Under the pieces are notes generated by a model. That model saw only the letters and a list, made by a program, of their open reading frames with translations. It was not told where the DNA came from and searched no databases. DNA of 37,085 nt from assembly GCA_035762175.1 (NCBI GenBank), contig DASTPP010000082.1:1-37085 (forward strand). Direction: 5' to 3'. Both the position numbers and the translations under genes were made by a program. The stretch's first letter is position 1, and each line of letters begins with the position of its first letter. This document shows positions 8,301-15,304 of this stretch, in pieces. Source of the DNA: DASTPP01 sp035762175 (GTDB taxonomy: Bacteria; Myxococcota_A; Polyangia; Polyangiales; Polyangiaceae).

Positions 8301-10909
8301 CCGCCCGCCGCCCCTAACTTCCAGACGAACCCGCGCGGCTTGAACGGCGTCGCCACCGCGTAAAGCACCGGCGCCTCGCCCCGCGAAACGCCCGCCCCCA
8401 CCTCGGTGCCGCTGCGCTGCAGCCACGCCGCCTCGTGCCCGCCCCGATCGAGCGCGAGCCCCTCCGCGCACCCCGCCGTCGCCAGCGCCTCGGCCACCGC
8501 CCGATCGCTCTCGCCCGGCCCGTGCGCCACGACCACGTGCTCGCCCCGCGCGCAGATCGCCGCCCGTTCGCGCGACGGCCCCGCCTCGTCGGCCAGCGGC
8601 GTCGGACGCCCCCCGCTCAGCACGATCGGCAGCTCCGCCGCGTCGACCGCCCGCTCGTCCGCCGGCGCCGAGCCCACCCGCAGCCGCCCCTCGCCGTCGA
8701 TCGAGAGCACGCCCTGCCGGCCCCGGAACGCGATCGCCCGCTGCCCCCCCACCATCAGCCCGAGCGGACGCCCCGATCGCGTCGGCCCGAGCCCGAAGGC
8801 GGCCAGCACCCGCCGCGACTCGTCGCGATCGAGCTCGCGCGCCGCCCCCTCGCCCCCGTTGCCCTCGCCCCGCCCGGCCCGCACCCGAAAGCTGACCCGC
8901 CCCCGATCGAAGGCGTAAAGGTGCACCCGCCCCCCGCCCGCCTCGGCCGACGCTTCGTACACCGCCGGCAGCCACGAGGGCGCCGGCTGCGCGCCCCCGT
9001 CGACCGACCAGGCGAGCCCCGTCGCGCCCGCGCCCTCGCCCCCCGCGGCCGCCGCCGGCGCGCCGAAGGGCCGCAGCATCACGTAAAAGAAGTCTTTCGG
9101 CGACCACTCGAGGTACCGCTCGGGCAAGATGCTCATCTGCGGCGTGAGCAGGCGCGTGTCGTACTGCCGCTTCGACGCGTCGCGCACGTTCAGAAACACG
9201 AAGCCCGTGTGGTGCGGGTTCATGTCGAGGTGCATCCCGTAGGCGCAGCCCGACTGAATCATCGCCTTGCCCAGCGTCGGCCCCGACAGGTCGTCGCCCC
9301 ACAGGTAGAAGAGGTGCCCCGCGCGCGTCACGCACACGCCCGAGCGCTCGGTCAGCACGCTCGTGCCCGCGAGCTGAAAGCCCCAGATCGTGCGCTTCGA
9401 CGGGTTCAGCGTCCCGTCCTCGACGAGCGGGTCCAAATTCTGCCGGAACGACACCATCTCGGGCGGCACCGCCTCGCCCGTGCGCCACGAGCCCATGCCG
9501 ACCCGGCCCGCGTCGGTCACCGCGAGCGTCGCGGCGTCCGGCTTCGGCGGCAAGAGCACGCGCCGATCGACCATCATGCCGTACGCCCCGTGCGTCGTCT
9601 TGAACGCCCCGTTGAAGGCGCCGACCACCCGCGACAACACGTCGGGCTCCCGGGGGATCCGCCCCTTCGACGGCGCCCCCGTCAGCGGCTTCGGGTCCTC
9701 GACCCCGCCCTCCATGCCGAGCTCGAGCTGGCGCGTGTCCATCGCCACGACCAGCACCTTCGCGTACGGCCGCTGCTGGTCCGGCGCGATCCAGGTCTTG
9801 TAGAAGTAGGGCGGCGCCTCGCCCTGCGCGCCCGGCAGCGGCTTGAGAAAGGGCAGGCGCACCGCCTCCCATTCGCCCTCGCCCGCCTCGCCCTCGCGCC
9901 AGATCGAGGGCAGCTTCGCGGGCGGCCACTGCCCCTCGTCGTCGCCCGCGCCCGCGCCCGACGCGTCGAGCGGCGGCGAGGGCGGCGGCGCCTCGACCCC
10001 CGCGGGCGCCGAGGCCTCGGCGGCCGCCGCCACCGCCACCGGCGCGCGCGGCCCGAACGCCCCGTAGCGCGCCCGCCGCACGGCGTCGCGCGCCCCGAAG
10101 AAGCGGTCCTCGAGCCACGCGATCGGCCCCGGCCCCACGAACCCGCGCACCGTGTCGACCGCCCACAAGATCGGCGGCTTTCGCAGGTGCGGCACCGCCT
10201 GCACCAGCGCCGGCGTCGCCCCCGGCGCCCGCCGCTCGCTCGCGCGCACCTCGAAGGGCGGCGCCCCCGGCAGCGCCACCGCCAGCGCCGCATCGGGCCG
10301 GAACGACAGGCGCAGCGAGGGCACCGGGTGCTCGAGCGAGACATCGGTACGGCCCACCCCCGACCACGAGCCCGTGCCGAACAGGTTCGTCAGCCCCCCG
10401 AGCGCGACGTCGAGCGCGCCTTGCGCGTCGATGACCCCGCCGTCGCCCGCGAGATCGAGTAGCGTCACCGTCGAGACCGCCCCGTACGCGACGAGCGAGT
10501 ACGCCGCGTAGCGCCGCGCCACCGGGCCGTCGCCCGTCAGCGATGACTCGTCGCCGAGCGGCGTCGACGTCAAGTTGACGAGCGACGCGACCGAGACCGG
10601 CCGCCCCTCGAGCGAGAGCCGCACCCGCGCCCGGTACAGATCGCGCGGCTCGCCCGGCGCCCGCGACGCGAGAAAGAGCACCCGCCGCCCGAAGAGCGCC
10701 TCTTCGAGGAACGAGCCGCCCGCCTCCCAGACGAACTCGCCCGGCGCCACCTCGCCCCCCGCCGCGCGCCCCAGAAAGCGCGCCACCCCCGCGACGCTCG
10801 GCTCGGGCGGCTCGGGCGCGCACCCGCGCACCACGATCGCCGTCAGGGCGACGAGCCCGAGGGGCCGGGCGAGCGGGCGGAAGGCGGAAGGAAGGCGAAG
10901 GCTCGTCAC
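8048..10909 (-). CDS. Large exported protein, NAGPA-like (putative phosphodiester glycosidase fold)
   Basis: A 953-aa protein without a confident function. The N-terminus has a hydrophobic segment ending in VVRGCAPEP, so it may be a lipoprotein, though Arg at -2 of the Cys is atypical. The centre (about residues 430-640) recalls the NAGPA/phosphodiester glycosidase family (PF09992): VVGAFNGAFKTTHGAYGMMV resembles the NGGFF region, and GCAYGMHLDMNPHHTGF resembles the GC-A-NLDGGGS region, but the canonical Gly-rich LDGGGS is not kept. That assignment is tentative. A Pro/Ala-rich linker lies around 300-340. The last 84 residues or so (from about residue 870) are encoded entirely inside repeat element A, including a 13-residue repeat (GRASERRGPSVTP) translated from its 39-bp array. 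The original C-terminus was therefore probably near FVWKLG. The gene is convergent with the aminopeptidase. Confidence 0.68.
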   Translation of the reverse strand: MTSLRLPSAFRPLARPLGLVALTAIVVRGCAPEPPEPSVAGVARFLGRAAGGEVAPGEFVWEAGGSFLEEALFGRRVLFLASRAPGEPRDLYRARVRLSLEGRPVSVASLVNLTSTPLGDESSLTGDGPVARRYAAYSLVAYGAVSTVTLLDLAGDGGVIDAQGALDVALGGLTNLFGTGSWSGVGRTDVSLEHPVPSLRLSFRPDAALAVALPGAPPFEVRASERRAPGATPALVQAVPHLRKPPILWAVDTVRGFVGPGPIAWLEDRFFGARDAVRRARYGAFGPRAPVAVAAAAEASAPAGVEAPPPSPPLDASGAGAGDDEGQWPPAKLPSIWREGEAGEGEWEAVRLPFLKPLPGAQGEAPPYFYKTWIAPDQQRPYAKVLVVAMDTRQLELGMEGGVEDPKPLTGAPSKGRIPREPDVLSRVVGAFNGAFKTTHGAYGMMVDRRVLLPPKPDAATLAVTDAGRVGMGSWRTGEAVPPEMVSFRQNLDPLVEDGTLNPSKRTIWGFQLAGTSVLTERSGVCVTRAGHLFYLWGDDLSGPTLGKAMIQSGCAYGMHLDMNPHHTGFVFLNVRDASKRQYDTRLLTPQMSILPERYLEWSPKDFFYVMLRPFGAPAAAAGGEGAGATGLAWSVDGGAQPAPSWLPAVYEASAEAGGGRVHLYAFDRGRVSFRVRAGRGEGNGGEGAARELDRDESRRVLAAFGLGPTRSGRPLGLMVGGQRAIAFRGRQGVLSIDGEGRLRVGSAPADERAVDAAELPIVLSGGRPTPLADEAGPSRERAAICARGEHVVVAHGPGESDRAVAEALATAGCAEGLALDRGGHEAAWLQRSGTEVGAGVSRGEAPVLYAVATPFKPRGFVWKLGAAGGGPRLKSGATNALACRAASSRFGAQSPTLAGAGLPRASSSGRASERRGPSVTPGRASERRGPSVTPGRASEAARFAGALPPAGL

Positions 10910-10952
10910 GCGTGGCCTCGTGCGCGCCCCGCGCCACCGGCCCGGCGCCGCG

Positions 10953-10967
10953 CCTGCCGCCGGCAGG
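10953..10967 (-). terminator. Weak hairpin after rplT
   Basis: A short inverted repeat CCTGCC-GCC-GGCAGG lies 31 bp beyond the rplT stop. It could end transcription of rpmI-rplT or read-through from either side, but there is no T run, so it is only a possible terminator. Confidence 0.25.
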
Positions 10968-10997
10968 GGCTCGGCGGCGGCGGGCGCGTTCGTTACG

Positions 10998-11354
10998 TCA
11001 GGACGGAGCGCCCGACGCGAGCTTCGCGATCGACGCGAACGCGGCCGGGTCGGCGATCGCCAGGTCGGCCAAGATCTTGCGGTCGAGCTGCACCGAGGCC
11101 TTCTTCAGCCCGGCGATGAGGCGCGAATAGGTCGACCCGTTCGCCCGCGCGCCGGCGTTGATGCGCGCGATCCACAAGCGGCGGAAGTCACGCTTGCGCA
11201 GCTTGCGCCCGATGTACGCGTACTGCCAGGCGTTGCGCACCGCCTCGGCCGCCACCCCGAAGAGGCGGCTCCTGGCGCTGTAAAAGCCCTCGGCATGCTT
11301 CAGCATGCGGTTGCGACGGCGACGAGCCTTGAACCCACGTTTTGCGCGCGGCAT
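10998..11354 (-). CDS. rplT: 50S ribosomal protein L20
   Basis: A 118-aa ribosomal protein L20, binding 23S rRNA early in large-subunit assembly. It has the typical start MPRAKRGFKARRRRNRMLK and the conserved LWIARINAGARANGSTYSRL block, and its length matches the family. It follows rpmI by 17 bp, as in the usual infC-rpmI-rplT order, so the pair is surely one operon. In several bacteria L20 represses its own operon by binding the leader mRNA. The leader here (about 83 nt before rpmI) is GC-rich and could fold, but no specific L20 site can be recognised by eye. Confidence 0.98.
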   Translation of the reverse strand: MPRAKRGFKARRRRNRMLKHAEGFYSARSRLFGVAAEAVRNAWQYAYIGRKLRKRDFRRLWIARINAGARANGSTYSRLIAGLKKASVQLDRKILADLAIADPAAFASIAKLASGAPS

Positions 11355-11371
11355 CTGGTTGCCCTCTCGAC

Positions 11372-11569
11372 TCAGCCGTAAGGAAGCATGATCTTGACGC
11401 GCTTCTCGAAGCTGCCGTCGACCATGTCGTTCGCCCGGAGCCGGCGCAGGCGCGTGCGGCTCTTGTTGCTCAGGCAGTGGCTGCCGCCCGCCTTCGAGCG
11501 CCGCACCCGCCCCGAACCCGAGATCCGGAAGCGCTTCTTGGCAGCGCGGTTCGATTTCATCTTCGGCAT
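11372..11569 (-). CDS. rpmI: 50S ribosomal protein L35
   Basis: A 65-aa ribosomal protein L35, a basic component of the large subunit. It begins MPKMKSNRAAKKRFRISGSG and contains the typical RRSKAGGSHCLSNKS segment. It is the first gene of an rpmI-rplT pair. Unlike most bacteria, infC is not directly upstream: the next gene in the same direction is a glutathione S-transferase, 160 bp away. A strong sigma-70-like promoter lies in that gap (11687 to 11659, minus strand). Confidence 0.97.
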   Translation of the reverse strand: MPKMKSNRAAKKRFRISGSGRVRRSKAGGSHCLSNKSRTRLRRLRANDMVDGSFEKRVKIMLPYG

Positions 11570-11658
11570 GACCCTAGGCTCCTCGTCCGTCGCCCCTACC
11601 AGGCCGCCCGAAAGCTCTGCGCTCGGGCCGTCCGTGCCTGAGGGACGCGGGGACGCGC

Positions 11659-11687
11659 GTTATGGTCAACCCCGCGCCCCCTGTCAA
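11659..11687 (-). promoter_or_regulatory. Sigma-70-type promoter of rpmI-rplT
   Basis: On the minus strand, TTGACA (11687-11682) is followed after exactly 17 bp by CATAAC (11664-11659). The -35 is a perfect consensus and the -10 matches four of six. Transcription would start near 11652, leaving a leader of about 83 nt before the rpmI ATG. Confidence 0.7.
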
Positions 11688-11729
11688 GCCCGGCCGAAGC
11701 CCCCCGCCCCGACCTCGCCCTCGCGCGGG

Positions 11730-12347
11730 CTAAACCGCCTTCATGCCCCGCAGGACCGCCGGCCTCGCCCCGACCGCGTCGAGCCAGCGCTTCACGTTGG
11801 GGTAGGGCTCGAGATCGAGCTTCAAGAACGTGTGCGCGAGCGCCCACGGGTACGTCGCCACGTCCGCGATCGAGTAGCCGCCCGCCAGGTACTCGTCCCC
11901 GCCGAGCTGCACGTCCATCACGCCGTAGAGCCGCTTGACCTCGTTCCGGAAGCGCTCGGTCGCGTACGCGATGCGCTCGGGCGCGGCGACGGCGAAGTGC
12001 CCGAGCTGGCCGAACATCGGCCCCACCGCCGCCATCTGGAACATCAGCCACTGCAAGACCGCGTACCGCTCCGCCCCCGCCGCCGGCAAGAGCTCGCTCC
12101 GCTCTTTCTCGGCGAGGTAAATCATGATCGCCCCCGACTCGAACACCGTCAGCGGCTTGCCCTCCGGCCCGTCGTCGTCCACCAACACGGGGATCTTGCC
12201 GTTCGGGTTCAGCGCGCGAAACGTCGCGTCGTTCTGCTCGCCCTTGCCGATGTCGACCTTGCGCAGCTCGTACGGTACGCCGAGCTCTTCGAGCAAGATG
12301 GGCACTTTGCGCCCGTTCGGGGTGCCCGCAGCATAAAGGGTGTACAT
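11730..12347 (-). CDS. Glutathione S-transferase, YfcG/nu-class-like
   Basis: A 205-aa GST-fold protein. The thioredoxin-like N-terminal half has TPNGRKVPILLEELGVPYEL, the cis-proline segment NPNGKIPVLVD, and the glutathione-site ESGAIMIYLAEK; the all-helical half has the typical YSIADVATYPWA motif. The TPNG near the active site, in place of a Cys or Ser, is like E. coli YfcG/YghU, which act as disulfide-bond reductases with glutathione. A similar thiol redox role is likely but not proven. The ATG at 12347 is set by the start of the fold. An inverted repeat (12348-12369) abuts this ATG and contains TAAGGTG, which could be a -10 element or a Shine-Dalgarno-like site. The gene precedes rpmI-rplT, which has its own promoter. 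Confidence 0.93.
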   Translation of the reverse strand: MYTLYAAGTPNGRKVPILLEELGVPYELRKVDIGKGEQNDATFRALNPNGKIPVLVDDDGPEGKPLTVFESGAIMIYLAEKERSELLPAAGAERYAVLQWLMFQMAAVGPMFGQLGHFAVAAPERIAYATERFRNEVKRLYGVMDVQLGGDEYLAGGYSIADVATYPWALAHTFLKLDLEPYPNVKRWLDAVGARPAVLRGMKAV

Positions 12348-12369
12348 GGCCGGGCACCTTACCCCGGCC
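12348..12369 (-). promoter_or_regulatory. Inverted repeat enclosing TAAGGTG, directly before the GST start
   Basis: On the minus strand the sequence is GGCCGGG, then GTAAGGTG, then CCCGGCC, a perfect 7-bp inverted repeat touching the GST ATG. TAAGGT could be a -10 box (then the mRNA is almost leaderless) or AAGGTG could be the ribosome-binding site, hidden in the hairpin loop. The same arrangement occurs at 20586-20606. Confidence 0.45.
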
Positions 12370-12403
12370 GCCGCCCGCCGCGCGCTCAAACGTCGGCGCG
12401 ACC

Positions 12404-12432
12404 GGGGGGGGAATTTGTAAAATTCTCCCCCC
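12404..12432. promoter_or_regulatory. Strong hairpin/operator-like palindrome upstream of GST
   Basis: A 13-bp stem: seven G (12404-12410) and GAATTT (12411-12416), a 3-nt loop GTA, then AAATTC (12420-12425), T and six C (12426-12432). The only irregularity is a G-T wobble. The AT core stands out in this GC-rich region. It lies about 57 bp upstream of the GST start and could be an operator or a terminator for either direction. Confidence 0.5.
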
Positions 12433-12492
12433 GCAGTGCGTTCTCCATCGAGGGTGCAACGTCGCTTCTTCTTTCCCGCCCACGTCGACAAA

Positions 12493-12576
12493 GTCGCGTG
12501 CGACGCCACGCGGGTGGTCGCCTGCCTCGGAAACGTCGCGCGCGACGCCACGCGGGTGGTCGCCCGCCTCGGAGAG
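12493..12576. repeat. Two tandem copies of a 42-bp repeat
   Basis: Two adjacent 42-bp copies (12493-12534 and 12535-12576) differ at only a few positions and share GACGCCACGCGGGTGGTCGC. They lead directly into the receiver-domain remnant in the same open frame (CDATRVVA, RDATRVVA). Confidence 0.8.
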
Positions 12577-12774
12577 GGCTTCGAGGGCACGCTCGTGCGC
12601 GCCGCCATCCGCGAGGCGCTGCTCAACGGCAACCTTGCCACCATCGACGTTCGCAGGCCGGGTATGGACGGCCTCGAGCTGCTCGGCCCCATGGGCGAGC
12701 TCGGCCTGCTCGAGCAGACCTCGGTCATCATGCTGACCGCCGTCGGACAGAACGCCGAGGGGCTGACCGCCGCC
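12577..12774 (+). pseudogene. Receiver-domain (response regulator) remnant
   Basis: The + frame reads LVRAAIREALLNGNLATIDV, then RRPGMDGLELLGPMGELG and LEQTSVIMLTAVGQNAEGL. This matches the middle of a CheY-like receiver: the phospho-Asp strand (usually LDVRMPGMDGLELL) and the following VIMLTA strand with its conserved Thr. The N-terminal acidic pair and first helix are missing, replaced by the 42-bp repeats, and the C-terminal Lys strand is replaced by the 32-bp repeat array at 12779. The frame stays open to 13788, but only because this DNA is GC-rich. It is therefore read as a decayed fragment of a response regulator gene. Confidence 0.6.
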
Positions 12775-12778
12775 CCCT

Positions 12779-12990
12779 CTCAGCCCCGCCCCCGTGTCTC
12801 CGCCCGCTTCCCCGCCAGGCGTTCGAACCACTCGCTCTGCCAGCGCCGCTCTCAGCCCCGCCCCCGTGTCTCCGCCCGCTTCCCCCCCTCGCGGACGACG
12901 ACGCCGAAGACGGCGCTGCACTCAGCCCCGCCCCCGTGTCTCCGCCCGCTTCTCCCCTCCCTCGGGAGAGGGGCGAGGGGTGAGAGCCCG
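12779..12990. repeat. Three spaced 32-bp repeats ending in a dyad
   Basis: An identical 32-bp sequence (starting CTCAGCCCCGCCCCCGTGTC) occurs at 12779-12810, 12851-12882 and 12921-12952, separated by unrelated 40 and 38 bp. The third copy runs into a hairpin (CTCCCCTCCCTCGGGAGAGG, about 12952-12971) followed by a G-rich tail, a common dispersed repeat type; a relative lies at 14797-14842. The stop codon and last residues of the gene at 12922 come from the third copy. Confidence 0.75.
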
Positions 12991-13719
12991 CCCCGCCCTT
13001 CGCTTCGCCCCCTGCCGCTCACCCCCCTCATCGTCGCCCTCGGCCGAGCCCCCCGAGCCCGCCCGCAAAAAGCCGAGCTGCCGGAGCAAGTCGCGCTCGC
13101 GGATCGCCGCCCTCGCCACCGCCCCCCACTCGAGGCACCACGCCCAGAGCGCCGCCTCGGCCTCGGCGAGCGACGCCCGCTCGGCCTCGGCGCTCGGGCC
13201 CCCCCCGCCGCCCGGCAGGGTCTTGAGCTCACGGAGCAGCGCCTTCGCCTCGGCGATCGCGCCCTCGTTCAGGCCCCGCTCGGCCAAGAGCGCCCGCACC
13301 CCCTCGCCGAGCGCCCCGAGCCCGCCCTCGGCCTTGGGCACCGCGAGCCGCTCGTAGCGATCGAGGAAGGTGCTGACCGAAATGATCGCCCCATGGCCCG
13401 AGGCCTGCGACAGGTCATGAAAGAGCCACGCCCGCCCCTCGGGCACGCGCCGCGCGAGCGTCGCCGACGCGATGGGGAACCACTTATTCTCCCACGCGTC
13501 GAGCCCGCGCGTGGCGTTGAGCCCCTCGCCCTTCGGGGGCGGGGTCGGCACCCGCTCGAGCGTCTCGACGCCCAGGCCCCGCAAGAGCGCCCAGCCCTCG
13601 TCGAGATCGCGGTCGCGAAAGCCGTGCGCCTTGAGCGCTGCCGCGATGCGCGGGTTTCGGAGCCCGACGAGCAGGCGCAGGGCCCGCTCGGCCTTCTGAA
13701 AGACGCTCAACTTGGCCAT
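12922..13719 (-). CDS. Conserved-looking protein of unknown function
   Basis: A 265-aa protein not recognised as a known family. The start ATG at 13719 (MAKLSVFQKAERALRLLVGL) is chosen because the longer frame to 13854 has no protein-like character. The sequence is helical and charged, with a conserved-looking core (LDAWENKWFPIASATLARR, WLFHDLSQASGHGAIISVS, FLDRYERLAVPKAEGGLGAL) and no signal peptide or membrane helix, so it is probably cytoplasmic. The last 25 or so residues (ALTPRPSPEGGEKRAETRGRG) are of the type encoded by dispersed GC-rich repeats, and the stop lies in the third 32-bp repeat, so the native C-terminus may be earlier (near LLRQLGFLRAG). Confidence 0.7.
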   Translation of the reverse strand: MAKLSVFQKAERALRLLVGLRNPRIAAALKAHGFRDRDLDEGWALLRGLGVETLERVPTPPPKGEGLNATRGLDAWENKWFPIASATLARRVPEGRAWLFHDLSQASGHGAIISVSTFLDRYERLAVPKAEGGLGALGEGVRALLAERGLNEGAIAEAKALLRELKTLPGGGGGPSAEAERASLAEAEAALWAWCLEWGAVARAAIRERDLLRQLGFLRAGSGGSAEGDDEGGERQGAKRRAGRALTPRPSPEGGEKRAETRGRG

Positions 13720-14013
13720 CGGAGAGGGCAGCCCCCAGCTTGGCGAGGCCGCCCCCACCGTAGCGAGGCCGCCCCCCCGGCCTGGTAGCCGAAAAAACCG
13801 GCATAAACCAGGCAAATACGGGCCACCCGCAGATGAGGCACCCCCGAAAGGCAAGCCCGCCCCCTTGCCGCAAGGCCTCCGTACCCGGCAAATTCTGGGG
13901 CCGAACCAGACGAAGGCAAGGCTAGGGTCGGTGGGGGGCTTCTTCAGAGAGCGGGGGGAGGGCTTTGGTAAGGCGGGGTTGAGGCTGCCCAGGTGGGGGG
14001 GGCTCGTTCAAGC
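13720..14013. other. Intergenic region upstream of the unknown gene
   Basis: No gene is seen. It has two copies of GCGAGGCCGCCCCC (13743 and 13762) and an A-rich hairpin, GCCG-AAAAAAC-CGGC (13788-13802), followed by an unusually AT-rich patch to about 13835. On the minus strand this patch is a plausible promoter region for the gene starting at 13719, but no clear -35/-10 pair is visible. Confidence 0.35.
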
Positions 14014-14379
14014 GTACCCCCGACTCAAGTCGGGGGCAGCGGACGCCCTCTCGTGCCGCGCGGCTTCGACACCGATTCGGCGAGCAAAGCCCGCCCCCTC
14101 GGCGGGGGCTGGGCTCGGGAGGGCTCCGGCCCCCGGGCGAGCGGCGAGCGGCAGAGCCACCCGGGCGAGCGGCGAGCGGCCACCCGGGCGAGCGGCGAGC
14201 GGCAACGCCACCCGGGCGAGCGCGGCGAGCGCGGCGAGCGGCAGCGCTACCCGGGCGAGCGGCCACGCTACCCGGGCGAGCTTTGCGAAGCGGCTCGCGG
14301 CGCGGGAGCCCTGCCTCCGGCAGGGCTTTGCGCGCCGTTTCCAAGGGCGTTCGCTGCCCCCGACTTCAGTCGGGGGCCG
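14014..14379 (-). repeat. Structured TIR repeat element, copy B (inverted orientation)
   Basis: A 366-bp element with 34-bp terminal inverted repeats (14014-14047 and 14346-14379) that differ at a few positions. Relative to copies A and C it is inverted: read on the minus strand it has terminal repeat, 18-bp gap, 9-bp-stem hairpin (14327-14307), tandem array, GC hairpin (14115-14088), conserved block, terminal repeat. The left-end hairpin has loop CA instead of GA with an intact stem. The core array (14130-14280) is about six copies of a CCCGGGCGAGCGGCGAGCGG-type unit. It overlaps the stop codon of the STAS gene and runs in the same direction as that gene. Confidence 0.85.
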
Positions 14380-14932
14380 TCGGCTCGACCTGCAGCGCGG
14401 CCCGGGCGGCCTCGACGTCAGAGAAGATGTCGAAGACGCGAAAGAGCGTGGTGACCTCGAGCATGTCGCGCACGTATTCGCTCGGCGCACAGAGGGTGAT
14501 ACGGGCGCCGGGTGGGCGGCGGCGCTGCTCGGCGACGAGCGCCGAGATGCCCAGGCTGTCGATCGAGACGACCTCGGACAGGTCGAGCACGACCATACGG
14601 GCCTCGGACTCCCAGGCCGTTTCGAGCAGCGAGCGGAGCAAGAGCGCGGCGGCGCGGTCGAGGCGCCGGGCCTCGACGCGCAGGGCGAGGATGCGCTTCC
14701 TGGTGGGCTCGGGGCGCCCGGGGGCGGAGGCCCCGGGAGGGGGTTTGCCGGGGGCAACGGCCGGCGCGGGGGGCGCTTGAAGGGCGGGGGCGGGCCCGCC
14801 CCGTCTCCCCTCGGGCGAGGGGTCAGGGGTGAGGGGGCTCGCCGAGGGGGGGGCGGGGTTGGCAGGTTTTCGCCGTGCGGGCTCGGGTAATGCTAAGGTG
14901 GCCGCGTTGTTCCCTTGTCCGAGGAGGACCAT
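14366..14932 (-). CDS. STAS-domain protein (anti-sigma factor antagonist-like)
   Basis: A STAS domain covers about residues 85-180 of a 188-aa reading: strand RILALRVEARRLD, the central VVLDLSEVVSIDSLGISALV with Ser in the position phosphorylated in SpoIIAA-type proteins, and ARITLCAPSEYVRDMLEVT. Such proteins bind anti-sigma factor kinases or serve in other partner-switching and signalling systems. No cognate kinase is next to it. The ATG at 14932 overlaps the start of the divergent lipoprotein gene, and the N-terminal 80 residues are low-complexity and include LTPDPSPEGRRG, the product of a dispersed repeat. A shorter start is therefore possible, but no good in-frame start codon is seen before the domain. 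The final residues and TGA lie in the terminal repeat of element B. Confidence 0.75.
   Translation of the reverse strand: MVLLGQGNNAATLALPEPARRKPANPAPPSASPLTPDPSPEGRRGGPAPALQAPPAPAVAPGKPPPGASAPGRPEPTRKRILALRVEARRLDRAAALLLRSLLETAWESEARMVVLDLSEVVSIDSLGISALVAEQRRRPPGARITLCAPSEYVRDMLEVTTLFRVFDIFSDVEAARAALQVEPTAPD
14797..14842. repeat. Dispersed GC-rich dyad repeat
   Basis: CTCCCCTCGGGCGAGGGG followed by a G-rich tail (CAGGGGTGAGGG). It is the same repeat type as at about 12952-12990. It lies in the low-complexity N-terminal part of the STAS reading frame. Confidence 0.55.
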
Positions 14933-15284
14933 GGACCTTCGACCTACGACACTCGGTTGGGCGCTGGCGTTCGTCGCGCTTGGTTGCGGCTCGTCGCCGG
15001 TGCCGGTTGAGAAGATGGCTTCGAGCGAGGCGGCGATCCGGGCGGCGCGCGAGATGGGCGCGCCGGACGAGCCCAAGGCGGCGTTGCACCTCCGGCTGGC
15101 GCAAGAGCAGCTCGAGCAGGCGAAGGCGCTGAGCAAGGAAGGCGACAACGAGCGCGCCGAGACGGTGCTGATGCGCGCTCAGTCGGACGCCGAGCTCGCG
15201 CTGGCGCTGGCGCGGGAGAAGAAGAGCAAGGGCGAGGCCGAGAAGGCGCTCGAGCAGCTGCGCTCGCTGCAGCAGGGCAAGTGA
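14931..15284 (+). CDS. DUF4398-type lipoprotein
   Basis: A 117-aa lipoprotein. A signal peptide ends ALGC with Cys19 as the lipidation site. The mature part is helical and matches the DUF4398 pattern (AAIRAAREMGAPDEPKAALH, LRLAQEQLEQAKAL), with a coiled-coil C-terminus. DUF4398 proteins often accompany or are fused to OmpA-like domains in this phylum, and here two such OmpA proteins follow (20-bp gap, then ATGA overlap), so the three form an operon. A strong Shine-Dalgarno site GAGGAGG lies just before the ATG, and a TAAGGT -10-like hexamer is at 14894-14899. It is probably an envelope structural or peptidoglycan-associated component, by inference. Confidence 0.85.
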   Translation: MDLRPTTLGWALAFVALGCGSSPVPVEKMASSEAAIRAAREMGAPDEPKAALHLRLAQEQLEQAKALSKEGDNERAETVLMRAQSDAELALALAREKKSKGEAEKALEQLRSLQQGK

Positions 15285-15304
15285 GCGTGCGCAAGGAGGC
15301 AGCC

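Noticed and set aside
12779..12954. CRISPR-like spacing of three repeats
   Set aside because: Only three units, a very GC-rich repeat of dispersed type, spacers partly low-complexity, and no cas genes in the window.
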